This document shows, one piece after another, positions 35,301 to 47,612 of a DNA stretch of 64,000 nt. Position 1 is the stretch's first letter, and every line of letters starts with the position of its first letter. This stretch comes from Sipunculus nudus (Eukaryota > Annelida > Sipuncula > Golfingiida > Sipunculidae). Where the stretch lies: positions 63,124,019 to 63,188,018 of the forward strand of contig CM049306.1 in NCBI GenBank assembly GCA_026874595.1, given 5' to 3'. The translations under genes were made by a program, and so were the position numbers. The notes beneath the pieces are model-generated. The model was given only the letters and a program-made list of their open reading frames with translations, did no database searches and had not been told where the DNA came from.

Positions 35301-36440
35301 GAGCTGGCTTTCTCTGTTCCTTGTTTATATAAATTAATGCTGTTGTGCATGAATTAAAATATTCCTTTAAATCGGTGGATCAAGTTAATTGATAGGGTAC
35401 ATGTTAAATCTTGGCTTCTCTCTCACCCCTTTACATCAATTACGATTGGATATATTAATTTTCGCCAAACACCCAACAACTGATCATCATTCGAACAGCT
35501 GGTCTTTACATGTGCATATTACTAAATTATTTATTAGCTAGACATTTTAATTGGAAGCAGAAAGACCATTAAATCACAAGGAATAAATACATTCAAATGA
35601 CATAATTTCTTTTATTTTTCCAATCAGCATCGCGAATCAAATATGGTATTTATCTATATTTTTATATGCAAAATATTTAATAAATTAAAGATATATAAAT
35701 ATGCTTTCAAAATTTAAAGCATCACATATTATGGCTAATAAGTGAAATAATAAGCAACTATTAAAATAGCCGTGAATTGAAATAATTAGCAGTTGTTTAA
35801 GTTTTAATGTGCTAATGAAAAGATCACTACCTTTAATCTCATTTGGTCATTACATATGCAAATTAGCTAATTGTTAATTCACTAGACCCATTGGAAATAT
35901 GAATGCAAATGTTCAAATATATGAACATTAGTTAATAAATGACCTAAATACATGTATGTAAATTAGCTTAAAATTAAAAATAATTATTACATTATTTCGG
36001 TTAATAAGTGGATATAGTACAGACAATCATTAAATTATTAAGCAAATATTTACGTTATGATGTTCTAATGAAAAGACCACTACCTTAAATCTGAATTATT
36101 TGTATTATTGGCATAATTTATCTGCATTTTATTACATAAAAAAAATTATATAAACATACGTTATAGCTAATCTAATTTGAATATGTAGTTTCCCAAATAC
36201 GTAATTCTTTCTATAAAAAAAGCCAAAGAATCAATAGATTTATTTAATTCATAATTAATTCCACTAATTCATTCAAACATGCAAATCTATGCAAATTATC
36301 TTGTACAATATGCACAGTAGAACATTTTTGGTAGCAAAAACTGATTCTACGTTAAAAAAAACCAGGGTTTAATATGACCGCTGTTCATCCAAGATGGCGG
36401 AGGAAAAAATTGAAACATCCATTTTTAGCTACATAATGAT
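32380..36440. mobile_element. Large AT-rich inverted-repeat element (about 4 kb)
   Basis: Left arm (about 32380-33000) and right arm (about 35590-36440) are diverged reverse complements. Matched landmarks are CATCTTGGAT near 32413/36391, TTTGAATGAATTA near 32627/36271, TTTTTATAGAAAGA near 32683/36212 and GCGATGCTGATT near 32961/35624. In the right arm the phrase CTAATGAAAAGATCACTACC recurs at about 35812 and 36065, so that arm is itself tandemly repeated (~250 bp). The centre encodes nothing recognisable. Exact ends and target duplication are not visible. It is best explained as an old foldback or MITE-like transposon. Confidence 0.6.
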
Positions 36441-36499
36441 CCAAAGTTATGAAAAAGTTTGTTTGCAAAATTTATATAAAATTTCGACAGATTGACTCA

Positions 36500-36672
36500 A
36501 CCGTATACATTATAAAAGGAGGCGCTTACCGTGGCGTTCTGTAGTCTATGCATGAAGGTGGAGAAAAACCACCGACCTTGTTAACTACTATCTCCTCTCA
36601 TATGGCCACGCCGGGATCTTAACCCGGGTCGCCAGAGATGAGAGCCTAGCTTTTTACCACTCGACTGTTGGA
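36500..36672 (-). repeat. tRNA-derived SINE-like sequence (minus strand)
   Basis: On the minus strand, CGAGTGGTAAAAAGC (about 36664-36650) resembles an A box and GGGTTAAGATCCC (36625-36613) a B box. GGTGGTTTTTCTCCACC-like sequence further on resembles the conserved body of some metazoan SINEs. The anticodon arm does not fold normally. Confidence 0.5.
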
Positions 36673-36695
36673 TGATCTTTTAACCTTTCCCATTA

Positions 36696-38230
36696 GTCCT
36701 GGGGCTGAGGGGGTCCTATGTGTAATCATATGTCCCCTAATTTTGACTTCTGATCCAGGTAGGACACCCTTATGGAAGTAAAAAAAACTTGGGTAGACAT
36801 CCTGGATCGTGGGCAGAAAGGGTGAAATTCAAAATGGCGTCCAAGATGGCCGCCGAACCATTGAATTATATATAACTCAAAAAATAATTGAGGTAGGGGA
36901 ATGATTTTGGTGTCTTTGCCTATGTTTTCAAGGTCAAGGAATCTATTGTAACCATTTCCAAGACAATTGGTTTCGGTGATATTCAATATGGCTGCCAATA
37001 TGGCCGCCGTACCATAAGATCATACATAACTCAAAAAGTAATTGAGGTAGGGGAATGATTTTGGTGTCTGTGCCTATGATTTCAATGTCAAGGAATCTAT
37101 TGAAACCATTTCCAAGACAAAACCGTATTTTGTTACGGTGATATTCAATATGGCTGCCAATATGGCCGTCGTACCATAAAAATCATACATAACTCAAAAA
37201 GTAATTTAGGTAAAGGAATGATTTGGTGTCTTTGCCTATGTTTTCAATGTCAAGTAATCTATTGAACCCATTTCTAAGATATTACCGTACTTGTTTACAC
37301 TAGATATAATATGGCCGTCAATATGGCCGCCGTACAATAAAATAATACATTATTTAAAAAGTAATTTAGGTAAGGGAATGATTTTGGTGTCTTTGCCTTT
37401 GTCTCAATATGGCTGCCAATATGGCCGCTGTACCATTGAATTGCATATGACAAGCCAAAAAATCAAGGTAGGGGGTTGATTTTGGTGTTATCGTCTACGT
37501 TTTTAGGGCCCAGGAGTCTCTTTTAATTATTTTCAAGACTATGCAGTTTCTGGTTAAGGGGATTTTTAATATGGCGGCAAAGAGAGCAACTAATGAATCA
37601 TTGGATCATGTATGACAATCCAAGGAATTAAAGTTGGGGTTGATATTCTAATTGTCTTAGCCTATGTTTTCAGGGCCAAAGAATCTATTTTAACCTTTTT
37701 TCATGACAATACCGGATTTGGTTATCGTGATATTCAATAATGCTGCCATTACGGCCACTGTACCATTGCACCATGTCTGACTATCCAAGGCATTAATGTA
37801 GGGGATGATATTTCGATGTCTTGCCTATGTTTTAAGGGTTAAAGGATCTTTTGAAACTATTTTGAAGACAATACCGTATTGGGTTATGGTAAAATTCAAC
37901 ATGGTTACCATTATGACTAGCAATATACCAGCTGCACAATTGAATTATGAGTAACTCACTAAAGAATCGAGACGAGATTGATTTTGTTGTCATTTTCAAT
38001 GGTAAAAAAGTACCAAAATCATCATCGGGCCCGTATCTGCTCAGGCTAAAGTGGAATTTAATATGGCTCCGGCCATGTCATTGAATCATCCAAAATTCAC
38101 CAAGGAATGCAGCTTGGTGATTGATTTGGGGGTCTTCAAGGTCAAGGTTTCTCTTGAAATTATTTGGTTGATAAAGTATTTGATAATGACGAAATTAAGT
38201 ATGGCTGCCAATATGCCTTAGTGTCTTAAC
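36696..38230 (+). repeat. Left arm of the foldback: ~161-bp tandem subrepeats
   Basis: GGCCGCCGTACCATAA-type anchors at 37002, 37164 and 37325 give spacings of 162 and 161 bp. Each unit also has GATTTTGGTGTCTTTGCC and ATTCAATATGGCTGCCAATA. Units decay toward the centre. Confidence 0.85.
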
Positions 38231-40129
38231 ATTTAACGTAACATCCTTAGAACTCAAGCTACATTGACAAATAGTTGATTATAAGTTTTTGATGTTAAGA
38301 AATTGATGAAATCAACATATATCAACGGATAATACGTATTTCCTTCATGCAAGTTTCATATCTAATGGGTACCAAGTCTATCACCTTATTCAGGTTTATT
38401 GTGTGCAACCTTCCACATTTCGAATTTTACATAGGTGCGTTTTACTTACTTGAAATTCGCAGAATATGAAGCAGGGATGTCTCTGCTTCCTGCATGACCA
38501 TAAACACTAGAAATACTAGTGTATGCCTTTTAGAATGCTTTAAGGTACGGCCCTGGTTAGAATTGTTTGTTAGTGGTAGATCATGAAGTGAAGTTCATGT
38601 TCGTTGATGCTACATTGTGTACCGCAAATGATCGACAGTTGCTATGATTTCCACGGGTTAGTACCTGAACAAGGTACTAACATAAGCTGGCCGACTCTTC
38701 TGTCGGATCATGAATTGAAATATACCTCATTTTTGACTCCAGTTCTCCCTCTGAGCCACAGTTCATTCAATACACTTGACACAAACAGATGTGAAAGAAC
38801 AGTACAAGTACAATCACATCTGTTTTACAAGCGATGATAACGATCTGTTTCAGCTAATTTCTTAGAGAGGACAAGAGGAATGATTGGGACATCCGCCTCT
38901 TCATGATCAGAGACTAATTCAGGATGATGTGTGAACGATTCATTTTCTGACCGACTGTGTCTTAAGGGAAATATTAAACAACCTGCACTATTCTAGTGTA
39001 AAAAATATTTCACGGTTTAATTTTATCGTTTGATGATGGAGAGAAACTGTCCAGATCCCTTACATGTTTGGTGTCCAGAGAAATATTGCTAACAAGAACA
39101 GGAGTTTTCAATTTGCGCCTTTGTCTTTCACAGATACCTTAATATAAGAGTAAGAATGTTGTGCATTTTAACACATATCCCAGCACCATGCCCAGGAATT
39201 GTTCAAATAGTTCCCTAAAAGTGGTAACACTGATTTTTATTAATTATGTCATGACACCAACAACACAGCCTGTTGGCATATGCGATTGTTCCACTGGCAG
39301 AACATCTTTTACTCTGAATAAGTCTCAAGTTCTGTCATTTTTTCATGTTTGTTGTTCTTTTAGCTCAGCAGACTGTACGTCATTTGCCTAGGCAAATATT
39401 ATTAAAAACAAGAAATAAGGTCACTGTGATTTATATTCTACCGGCTATAGGAAAAAAAAATTATTTGTGCACCTGAATGTCAGATTGGCACTTATAGTAT
39501 CTAATAGGTCCAGAATCCTCTAACGCAACATAGGAGCTTCTGGAAATATCTTCAAGGAAATCTAAAGTTAATTCATCATGACATATATTCTGCAAGCTAC
39601 AGGGCTAAAAATTGATCTTGAATACCCAGACAGTCAGACTGGGTTCAATTGGTGTCCGTAAACCCTAGAATATTTTAACTAACATCCAGGGACGATCTGG
39701 GCAATTCTCCTTTGAAGCCTGAAATTAGGCTCTAATATAACATCCAGAGAGGTCCTTCGAAAGTTTTTGTCGAATCCCTAAACTAAGGTACAAATCATTA
39801 CAGTTTGACCTAGAATCTTCTCACATAAAATTTTGGTCCACCCTAAATCTCCATCAACAATTGAAACTGGGTCATGGTGATCTGTATTTTGTGAGCTACA
39901 AGCAGCAAATCTAATTTTGAGCACCCAGAAAGTCAGACAGGGCATCAGTCTTAAATGTTTGATATAAAAAATGTCTTAGCTAAAGGGAGGTCATTGTAAT
40001 GTCTCCTTGGACATAAAAAATAAAGTCAATGGGACATATGTTCTCCAAGACTTGTGAAAGAACATGATTTGAGCACACAATATGTTAGATGTACATGAAT
40101 TTTAGCAGTTTTCAAATATACTTATATTT
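38231..40129. other. Centre of the foldback element
   Basis: No transposase or other gene recognised. Two loosely repeated stretches near 39590 and 39890 share AGTCAGAC and surrounding sequence, a weak ~300-bp repeat. Short open frames (38604-38837, 39161-39391) have no known motif. Confidence 0.4.
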
Positions 40130-41247
40130 GCAGCTAATGTTCACTAACACCAAAACCAAAATAAAAAAACAATTTTCTTGAAAATAATTTCAAGAATCCT
40201 AGACATTGAAAACGTAGGCAAAGATACCCTACTGAATCCCTAACCTTTAATCCTTGTCTTATCAGAAATGACTCAACTGTTAAGAAGCCATATTTGCAGT
40301 CATATTGAATATCACCATAACCAAATACACTATTGTCTTGGAGCTGGTTTCAGTAGATTCTTTGACCCTGACAACAGGGACAAAGATACCAAAATCAAAC
40401 CCCTACCTCTATTCCATGGAGTGTCATACATGTTCAAATGTACAATGGCCATATTGACAGCCATATTAAATATCCCAAGAAACAAAAACAGTATAGTCTT
40501 GAAGATAATTTAAATAGTCTCCTGGGCCCTGAAAAACTTAGACAATAACTCCAAAATCAACCCCCTACCTTGATTCCTTGGCTTGTCATATGCGATTCAA
40601 TGGTACAGCGGCCATATTTGCAGCTATATTGAATATCGCCGTAACCAAATACAGTACTGTCTTGGAAATGTTTTCAATAGATTTCTTGACCCTGAACACA
40701 TAGGCAAAGACACCAAAATTATTCCCCTACCTCAATTACTTTTGTATTATGTACGATTTAATGGTACGGCGGCCATAAATGCAGCCATATTGAATATCTC
40801 CGTAAACAAGTACGGTACTGTATTGGAAATGGTTTCAATAGATTTCTTGACCCTAAAAAACAGGCAAAGACACCAAAATCATTCCCCTACCTCAATTATT
40901 TTTTGAGTTATGTATGATTTTATGGTACGGCGGCCATATTGGAAGCCATATTGAATATCACCGAAACCATATACGGTATTGTCTTAGAAATGGTTTCAAT
41001 AGATTTCTTGACCCTAAAAACATTGGCAAAGACACCAAAACCAATCCCCTACCCCAATTACTTTTCGAGTTATGTATGATTAAATGGTTCGGCAGCCATC
41101 TTGGACGCCATCTTGAATTTCACCCTCTCTGCCCGCGACCCAGGATGTCTACCCAAGATTTTTTACTCCTCTAAAGGTGTCCTAACTGGATCAGAAGTCA
41201 AAATTAGGGGACATGGGATTGCAAACAGGACCACTCAGCCCCCGGAC
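40130..41247 (-). repeat. Right arm of the foldback: inverted ~161-bp subrepeats
   Basis: The complementary anchor GGTACGGCGGCCAT (variants) occurs at 40602, 40763 and 40924, exactly 161 bp apart twice. Sequence and polarity mirror the left arm. Confidence 0.85.
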
Positions 41248-41249
41248 TA

Positions 41250-42901
41250 CATGGAAAGAAGATAGATGGAAGGATTATTCATGAAGGGTTTGTTTTAATT
41301 AAAGACAATCATACCACATTTCTTGACATGGCTACTTCCTCAGCAGAGTTTTTTTTGGCAACTGATACCGTTCACGTCCTCATTACGTTGGCAGTGCATA
41401 TGATTAACCTTGTATAACGAGCAAATATGGCGTTCCCCCACACTTCCGTTTGGATCTAACATCCATCCAATTACGTGCTAATTAATCTATTTTTGAAAAC
41501 CCTTACAGTGTTCTTTCATTAAGCCATTCCACAAATTAGGTTCTTGAAAACCAACCATGATTATAAAAGCTAGAAAAATATTTTAAATCAAACACGTCGC
41601 GTGCATGTTCCATTATTTACAAATTATACAATTGGAACCTATATTAAGGCTGAGTGCCCGTTCCATCAGTGCGTAATCCTTAGGCCTAGTACAATGTTGT
41701 CTTTAAACATGTGTATATTTGTTTGGGATACATTTATCATTCATGTATGATAAAAATGAACACACGTGAGTGTACCTGTAGGGTTTGCAGTTTGATATCA
41801 GCTGACTGTGGAGGACATAACCCACGTAGCCGTGGTATGCGCTGACATATCCTTCCTTCTTCGACAGACGTCCATGAACAATAATTACATAAAGGTTTGT
41901 GAAGAGACTGCACCCGTCTGCACATCCATGTTGGGAACTTCCCGTTGGTTAAACTTCCAGCGGGGCAAGGGCTATACAGCTTGTCGACTACATTGCAAAG
42001 TCAACGCCCAAATAAAAACACTTCCCTTCAGGTACCAAACACACCGACATCTTATTTTAAGCATGACACAGCACTGATCATGATAAAGGACATGTTAATA
42101 GATCATAACTATTGACCTATACCAAGACTGAGATGGACTTCACATCAGTCTCTGTACAGGACACGACCAAGCTATTTGATAGGACAGTACTTAGGACATC
42201 TTGGTAGCCAAAGCAGAGGACAAGCCGAGTAGCCAAGCCAAAGGAGACCAGCTAAGACTCCAGATACTGGCAGCAGAAAGACAGACATGGCTAGATCCAC
42301 TGTCATGTTAAGACAATACAGAGCATTAATTTTGGGTGTGTGTGTCGCTGGGCCAAGCAGGTCAAGCCCTGGTAGGCTGCCTTGGCGCATGCGCGTGCCT
42401 TAATTGGGACTTGTTCTTCTTATCCTTCTGCTTCACAATGGCCGTTGGTGTGGCGTCGGTACTGTTGTTCTCCTGCTGCTTAAATGTGGTCGGCATTGAA
42501 CTCGTGAACTCGGATTTTCCTGGCTATATTTACTTTCGGGCTTTGGACATCCACAAACCCCTAAGTTGAGCCTGTTGGTTAATGATTACCTTAGTTATCT
42601 CCTCGAGCTGGCTGGGCTCTGGTGTTTGCCTATAATAACAGTGCATGTAAAACACCACTTATCCCTCATCCAGTGTTAGTTTAAAAGGCTATGGATGACA
42701 GTCATCTGAGAAAATCAGAAGAAACTAGAGAGCACTCCTAGAGCGCAACACCTGCATCTGCATCCACCTCTAAATATAATCAACCCAAACCTCATAATTT
42801 CACATTCATTCATATAAATTCACTGAAAACATGAGGTGGTATCGACTATTTACATACTTTAAAACAAATACACACAATCATCCACACAAACGTGTATGTA
42901 T
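41250..42901. other. Intergenic, no gene recognised
   Basis: Mixed-composition sequence. Short open frames on both strands around 41740-42570 have no recognisable motif and overlap one another. Confidence 0.3.
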
Positions 42902-43774
42902 TGTTACAGGTGTCTTTTTTATTATGTTTCGTGTTAGGCTCAAGCCCTGGGCGTCAATTGCTATTGCGTGTAGAGACACAGCGCTCGGTGTAATCCGTAC
43001 TGGGTGAACCCTGACGTGCTAATCTGGAATTTTCTGGGATGTTCGCGCTCTATGAGCGCGTGTCTTGTATTGTTCTTTGGGCGCGTGTGTATTAGGTATT
43101 GTTGTGTTCTTTGGATTGTTCGTGAAATAGAAGTTTCGAGGCTTTGGGGTGAGAAGCTATAAATTAAGGGCTGTGTTTAGAGCCGGGGGAGGAGAGAGAG
43201 AAATATTCCAGCGGACACGGAAGAGTGTGAGTCAGTTTTTGGACCTTTCCGATAATTGCAGCATTTATAGATATTCTTCGAACTTTATAACAGATTTTAT
43301 TAGGTCTTCAGTTTGCCATTGGGACTACTAACAGAACTTTACTTTTGGATTACAACAGATTGTTTCGGGATAACATTGGACTATTATTCTCTAAGAAGAT
43401 TAACGTAAACTGTTCATCTAGATTATATGTTTTAAAGGACTTATTGTGCTGTGACAGTGGTGGTATCCAGAAAAGCCTAGGATCTGAACACTCTGGTACT
43501 GTACACTTTATCTATTATACTGTGTAATTGATTGTATTGATTTACTGTTATACTGTTGTTATACTGTGTAATTGTATTGATTTAGTGTATTGTAATGTTA
43601 GGGTTATTTTAAAATAAATTATAATCATTTGTTAACAAAGAACCACTGACTTCTTTATTCATTCCCCTAGACATTTCACGCTGCCTAGTGAAACATAATC
43701 TGATTTTTATTTAATTTGTCTCCGTAACAAAATTTATGCTCGTCACGACTACGTGATCTGTAGGTTCCGTAACA
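42902..43774 (+). repeat. Complete solo gypsy LTR with GTAT target duplication
   Basis: It starts TGTTAC and ends GTAACA. GTAT lies directly before (42898-42901) and after (43775-43778). No internal region is attached, so it is a solo LTR left by LTR-LTR recombination. It is the best full-length LTR reference in the window. A small duplicated phrase (TATACTGTGTAATTG-ATT) lies near 43518-43585. It shows that the true LTR length is about 870 bp. Confidence 0.9.
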
Positions 43775-43775
43775 G

Positions 43776-43777
<2 letters not shown>

Positions 43778-43832
<55 letters not shown>
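43778..43832. repeat. TA microsatellite
   Basis: A pure TA run that begins in the GTATGTATA next to the solo LTR. Confidence 0.95.
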
Positions 43833-43835
<3 letters not shown>

Positions 43836-43989
43836 GATATTAAGAAAAAGAGTCCTGAACTTCAGGGGTTGAGAGTTTTATAAGTAATGCATGTAAGTTA
43901 TGCCATGTTGTGTTGACACATGTATGACAATAGTATGTATAAGAACTTCGCTAGTTCCAATTAAAGTGTACTGATACACAGAGGGGTCG

Positions 43990-44060
43990 AGGATCCCTAT
44001 TAGCTCGGTGGTAGAGCAGTGGGAAGGTCACGGGTTCGATTCCCATACGGGGTGGTCCGA
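43990..44060 (+). repeat. tRNA-like sequence with a deleted anticodon arm
   Basis: TAGCTCGGTGGTAGAGCA (44001-44018) is a near-perfect A box/D arm, and GGGTTCGATTCCC (44032-44044) a perfect B box/T arm. Only about 13 nt separate them, too few for an anticodon arm, so it cannot be a functional tRNA. It is a tRNA pseudogene or SINE head. Confidence 0.75.
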
Positions 44061-44194
44061 CTTTTTCTGTGTATTCTTGTTCAATATGTAAGTTGCCCGT
44101 AGTTGTTGTGTAAAAGATATGAACGTTTGTGAAATTGCATTGGCCCAGGGTTCACCTTCCTGTATTTATGACAAGCATAAGTTTACACGGTGCA

Positions 44195-44285
44195 ATTTGC
44201 TATATCCAGTGCTGAGTACTGCATGATGCCCGCGGCGGTTGGTGTCAAGTGTCATCTGGGTACAGCTCACTGGGTACAGGTATGA
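44195..44285 (+). repeat. Inverted partner of 47845-47945
   Basis: TATATCCAGTGCTGAGTACT and the next 70 bp are about 80% similar to the reverse complement of 47845-47945. The two copies flank the CR1/L2-like insertion. Confidence 0.65.
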
Positions 44286-44860
44286 AGAAATCTTGAGCCG
44301 GGGTAACTATAGGTACATCTTTTTCACACAAAAAAACCCATAATATTCAGCTCAGTTGAGTTCGATACCTTGCTGTGTACAGAATGGTTTTCAGGTCTAC
44401 TAATAAGGAATTGATCAAGTCTTTCTTCGTGGGAAAGGGATGGTGAGGGGCACGCATAGCAAGATGATTTTCAAGGAAAGGGTTATATCTAAGTTATGTG
44501 AATATGGTAATCAATTTCTTTCAAAGAACTTATTCAGTTGATCCGCGAGCTGGGCCTGGACCAATGACTGCAAGAACCGAGGCGAACAAGGGTTACACTG
44601 AAGAGAACATTCTCAAGAAGACAATCCGGGTACCCAAGTGTTACAGAGGAAAATTGTCAGTAACCTGGGGATATGCCAAACATCAGTACATCTTTTTACA
44701 AAAGATGATGAAAATGATAACATACAGGCACTCTCCAAAACATTGTGTACCCATTTTACTACAAAGTGAATTTACATGCTCTTGCAGCACTGTAATCTAA
44801 TATAGACCATGTTAAGTAGCTCTATCTGTCTGGAAATGAAAACCCTGTTGGTCACCAATC

Positions 44861-44889
44861 TCACCATAGGTAACATTACACTACTTGCA
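44861..44889 (+). repeat. Left target-site duplication of the CR1/L2-like element
   Basis: TCACCATAGG + 19 more bases match 47584-47612 with three mismatches. A duplication of this length is normal for target-primed insertion. Confidence 0.75.
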
Positions 44890-46310
44890 AAACTCACCCC
44901 ACTTTGGTTTATTTAGAAGGTTATATAAACTTTGTATTTCAGGGGGTCTATGGCGATTATTATATGATGCTTATTGTGACATGTACAGTGCTTTTTTATT
45001 TGAAGGTAACATGTCTCTGGTTTCCTGTCAAACAATCAGTCCGTCAAGGTGGCGTGTTATTTCCTTTATTTTTCCTAGTATTCATGGATCGTGAACTTAG
45101 ACATCTGCGCAAGTCTAAATTAGGGACCCACTTAGGAACCATATACCCTGGATGTCCTGTGCTAGCCGATGACATTTTTTTATTGACACCATCTCGAGCA
45201 GGGTTGCAAAAAATGATTGATTTGTGTTGGGACTCCAGCTGTGCATGAAGATTTAATGTTAACCCATTGAAAACAGTTGCAGTTGTTTTTATGTGAAAAT
45301 GACCGGACGTACACAAAAAAAATGAAAAGCTTAGAAGGTGTAGATTGGGTTATCACGATCTTGAAGAGAAGCGTGAAGTCAGACATCTAGGCATTTTATT
45401 ACATGGAGGCCTAAAAATTAATTGACGAATTGAGGATGCGTGCAGACGTGGCAGAGGTTCTCTAACCTTGCTAATCTTAAGAGAATGCAGAGATTCTGTT
45501 TTAAAACTTGCTAGGTTTCTACCGACTTTGTCTATTTTTGGGATTCCTCGTGTTTTATCGCATTTATCAAAAAGGCTAAATTGACTTAAAAGGGAACATT
45601 CTGATGTATCAAGGTACCAGTGTATGTAAGCTTATTATCATGTTTAGTTTATTAACAAGAAAACTAAAATCTAGAAAATACAGATCAGGATTTGATCCAG
45701 ATCTGTATAATACTTTAACAGAGTTAACGTTTTTGTGTTCAGATGTAATAATTAGCCCCGACAGCGCTGGGCCAACTATAAATACAAGTGCCTGAAAAAA
45801 AACTAGATAGTTCTTTGTACTGTAAATTTTGAATATGCTGCTGACACTCGGCGTACCTTCACTGATTCAGAATATACATTTTTCAGTCATCCAGACTGTT
45901 TCAGGCTTTCTGTCATGTGGAAAGCTGCGAACGAGATAAAAGGTTCCTTATTAGGATTTAAATAGATGTCAAAACTGTTTCTGTTCATCGGGCGAGTGCC
46001 GAAGCTAGAAGCAAATTTCTGTGTTTTCTGTGTGGCTCTATTTATTCTTGCCCTGTTATACACGGACTACTATATTGTGACAAACACTTTAGATCCAAGG
46101 GAACGATAATAGGAGTTTATTATGAACAGCTGCGAGGTTCAAATATCAACATTTCCATTCAACTCCAACTACGATGATTTTCCTAATTTTCAATTAAGTA
46201 AACGTTTGATAGAAGCTTGGACTGATGAATACTGGTATATATTATGATGTATAGATTTTCAATATTCATGTATGAATGTAAAAAGACAATTTGCTCTTTG
46301 AGCGTAAACA
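44890..46310 (+). pseudogene. CR1/L2-like non-LTR reverse transcriptase, 5'-truncated and decayed
   Basis: The RT part reads KQSVRQGGVLFPLFFLVFMD (about 45022-45080) and then CPVLADDIFLL (about 45150-45185) with the catalytic ADD box. LQKMIDLCWDS and NPLKTVAVV follow, the palm/thumb order of CR1/L2-type elements. Weaker traces (VRHLGILLHGGLKI, near 45380) continue to about 46260. The 5' part (endonuclease) is missing, as in most non-LTR copies. Frameshifts and stops make it inactive. The 338-bp-family element at 46440 separates it from its 3' end. Confidence 0.8.
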
Positions 46311-46439
46311 AGTTAAAAATTTTGTATAATCGATAATTTATAAGATTTCATGTGATCTCAAATTTCAGCCTGACCTGTTTTTTTATTATTATTATAATGA
46401 TAATTATTATTATTAGTATTATTTTTATTTAATATTTCA

Positions 46440-47395
46440 CTGCAGTGTTCCTTTTATCACTTTTCAGCTCAGCTGACTGAAAGTCATCTAAGCTATAGCG
46501 ATCAGCCTTTGTCCGCCGTCCGTCTGTCTGTCTTCTTACTTGAAATCACTGGAGGTCCATAATCAATCTCCTTGGAAACCTGAATTCGGTCTATGTTACC
46601 CAATTTCTTCCAGCTATGGGGCTCCGAAGTACCCCCCCCCCCCCGGAGGAATATTGGAAAATTTGATACAAAAGCTGAAGTATCTGAACAACTAATACAT
46701 TGAACACCATGGTTTTTTTGCACGGGTATTGATCATGGAATGTTTCATCACTTTCTGCAAACTGGTGGCGCCACCTGCATTTTTTCGGTTTTTTTACGAT
46801 TTTTTCTGTATTTTGAGACCTTAAAATATGCGGTCATCTATTAACAGGGCACTAATCGTAACGAATGGACCTGGGACCTTCTGTCTTGACATGCTGGGAG
46901 GCCCATGAAAAAAGTCTCCTTGGAAACCTAAAATTAGGTCTCTGTTAACCAAAACCTCTGAGCTATGGGGCTTCGAAGTACCCTCCCCCTCCCAGAATTA
47001 TGAAAAATTTGATACAGCACAAGTACCTGAACAACTATTGCATGTTCACCATAATTCTTTGCATGAATTTTGATCATGGAATGTTTCATCAGTTTCTGCA
47101 GACTGGTGGCGCCATTTGTATTTTTTTCGAATTTTTTACTATATTTTACTCAAATTTTGAGATCAGGGCACAAATCGGTATGACTGGGCCTAGAATCTAT
47201 TGTCTCTTGACATGCTGGGAAGCCCATGAAAAGTCTCCTTGGAAACCTAAAATTAGTTTTCTGTTACCCATATCGTCCGAGCTATGGGGCTCAGATGTAC
47301 TCGGAAGTACCCAAAGAATAATTAAATCAGTATCTGAACAACTAATGCATTGATCACCATGATTTTTTGTATGCATATTGGTCTTGATGAACTTG
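46440..47395 (-). mobile_element. Inverted copy of the 338-bp-core element, about three units
   Basis: Read on the minus strand it has the same units as 6700-9715. Palindrome sites GGTGGCGCCACC/variant lie at about 46764 and 47105, 341 bp apart. At its 3' end (46460-46535) are the GACG-rich stretch and the hairpin AGCTTAGATGAC/GTCAGCTGAGCT. It sits inside the CR1/L2-like element and so inserted later. A C run is at 46630-46643. Confidence 0.75.
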
Positions 47396-47583
47396 AGCTA
47401 ATACGCAGGAACTATGATGCAACCTACATTTTGTTAATTAGTTGCCTGTGGAAGGACATATTGTCAACATGCCAGTCGACTGAGCGTCATGACCCATTGG
47501 GTCACTTCTTGGCATAACTTGCAACATGATTGTATTACTCTTCATGTCATGGAGGAAATAAAGGTTATAAATCAATCAATCAA
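47396..47583 (+). mobile_element. 3' end of the CR1/L2-like element
   Basis: Sequence ending GGAAATAAAGGTTATAAATC with three or four ATCA units, a typical simple-repeat 3' tail of non-LTR elements, directly followed by the right target duplication. Confidence 0.7.
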
Positions 47584-47612
47584 TCACCATAGGATACATT
47601 ACACTCCTTGCA
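47584..47612 (+). repeat. Right target-site duplication of the CR1/L2-like element
   Basis: Partner of 44861-44889, three mismatches in 29 bp. Confidence 0.75.

Larger units (their letters stand above)
36696..41247. mobile_element. Foldback-type transposon with 161-bp subrepeats in both arms
   Basis: The ends are inverted: GTCCTGGGGCTGAGGGGGTC at the left and GTCCGGGGGCTGAGTGGTCC (reverse complement) at the right, with matched CCCCTAATTTTGACTTCTGA further in. TA lies directly outside both ends (36694-36695, 41248-41249), a possible TA target duplication. Arms: 36696 to about 38230, and about 40130 to 41247. No transposase is visible in the centre. Confidence 0.8.

Noticed and set aside
38604-39391. 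Candidate transposase in the centre of the foldback
   Set aside because: Open frames are short and show no catalytic motif I can identify.
41737-42569. Possible host exon around overlapping open frames
   Set aside because: Both strands are open in short pieces, with no recognisable domain or convincing splice sites.
43990-44060. Functional tRNA gene
   Set aside because: A and B boxes are good, but the anticodon arm is missing.
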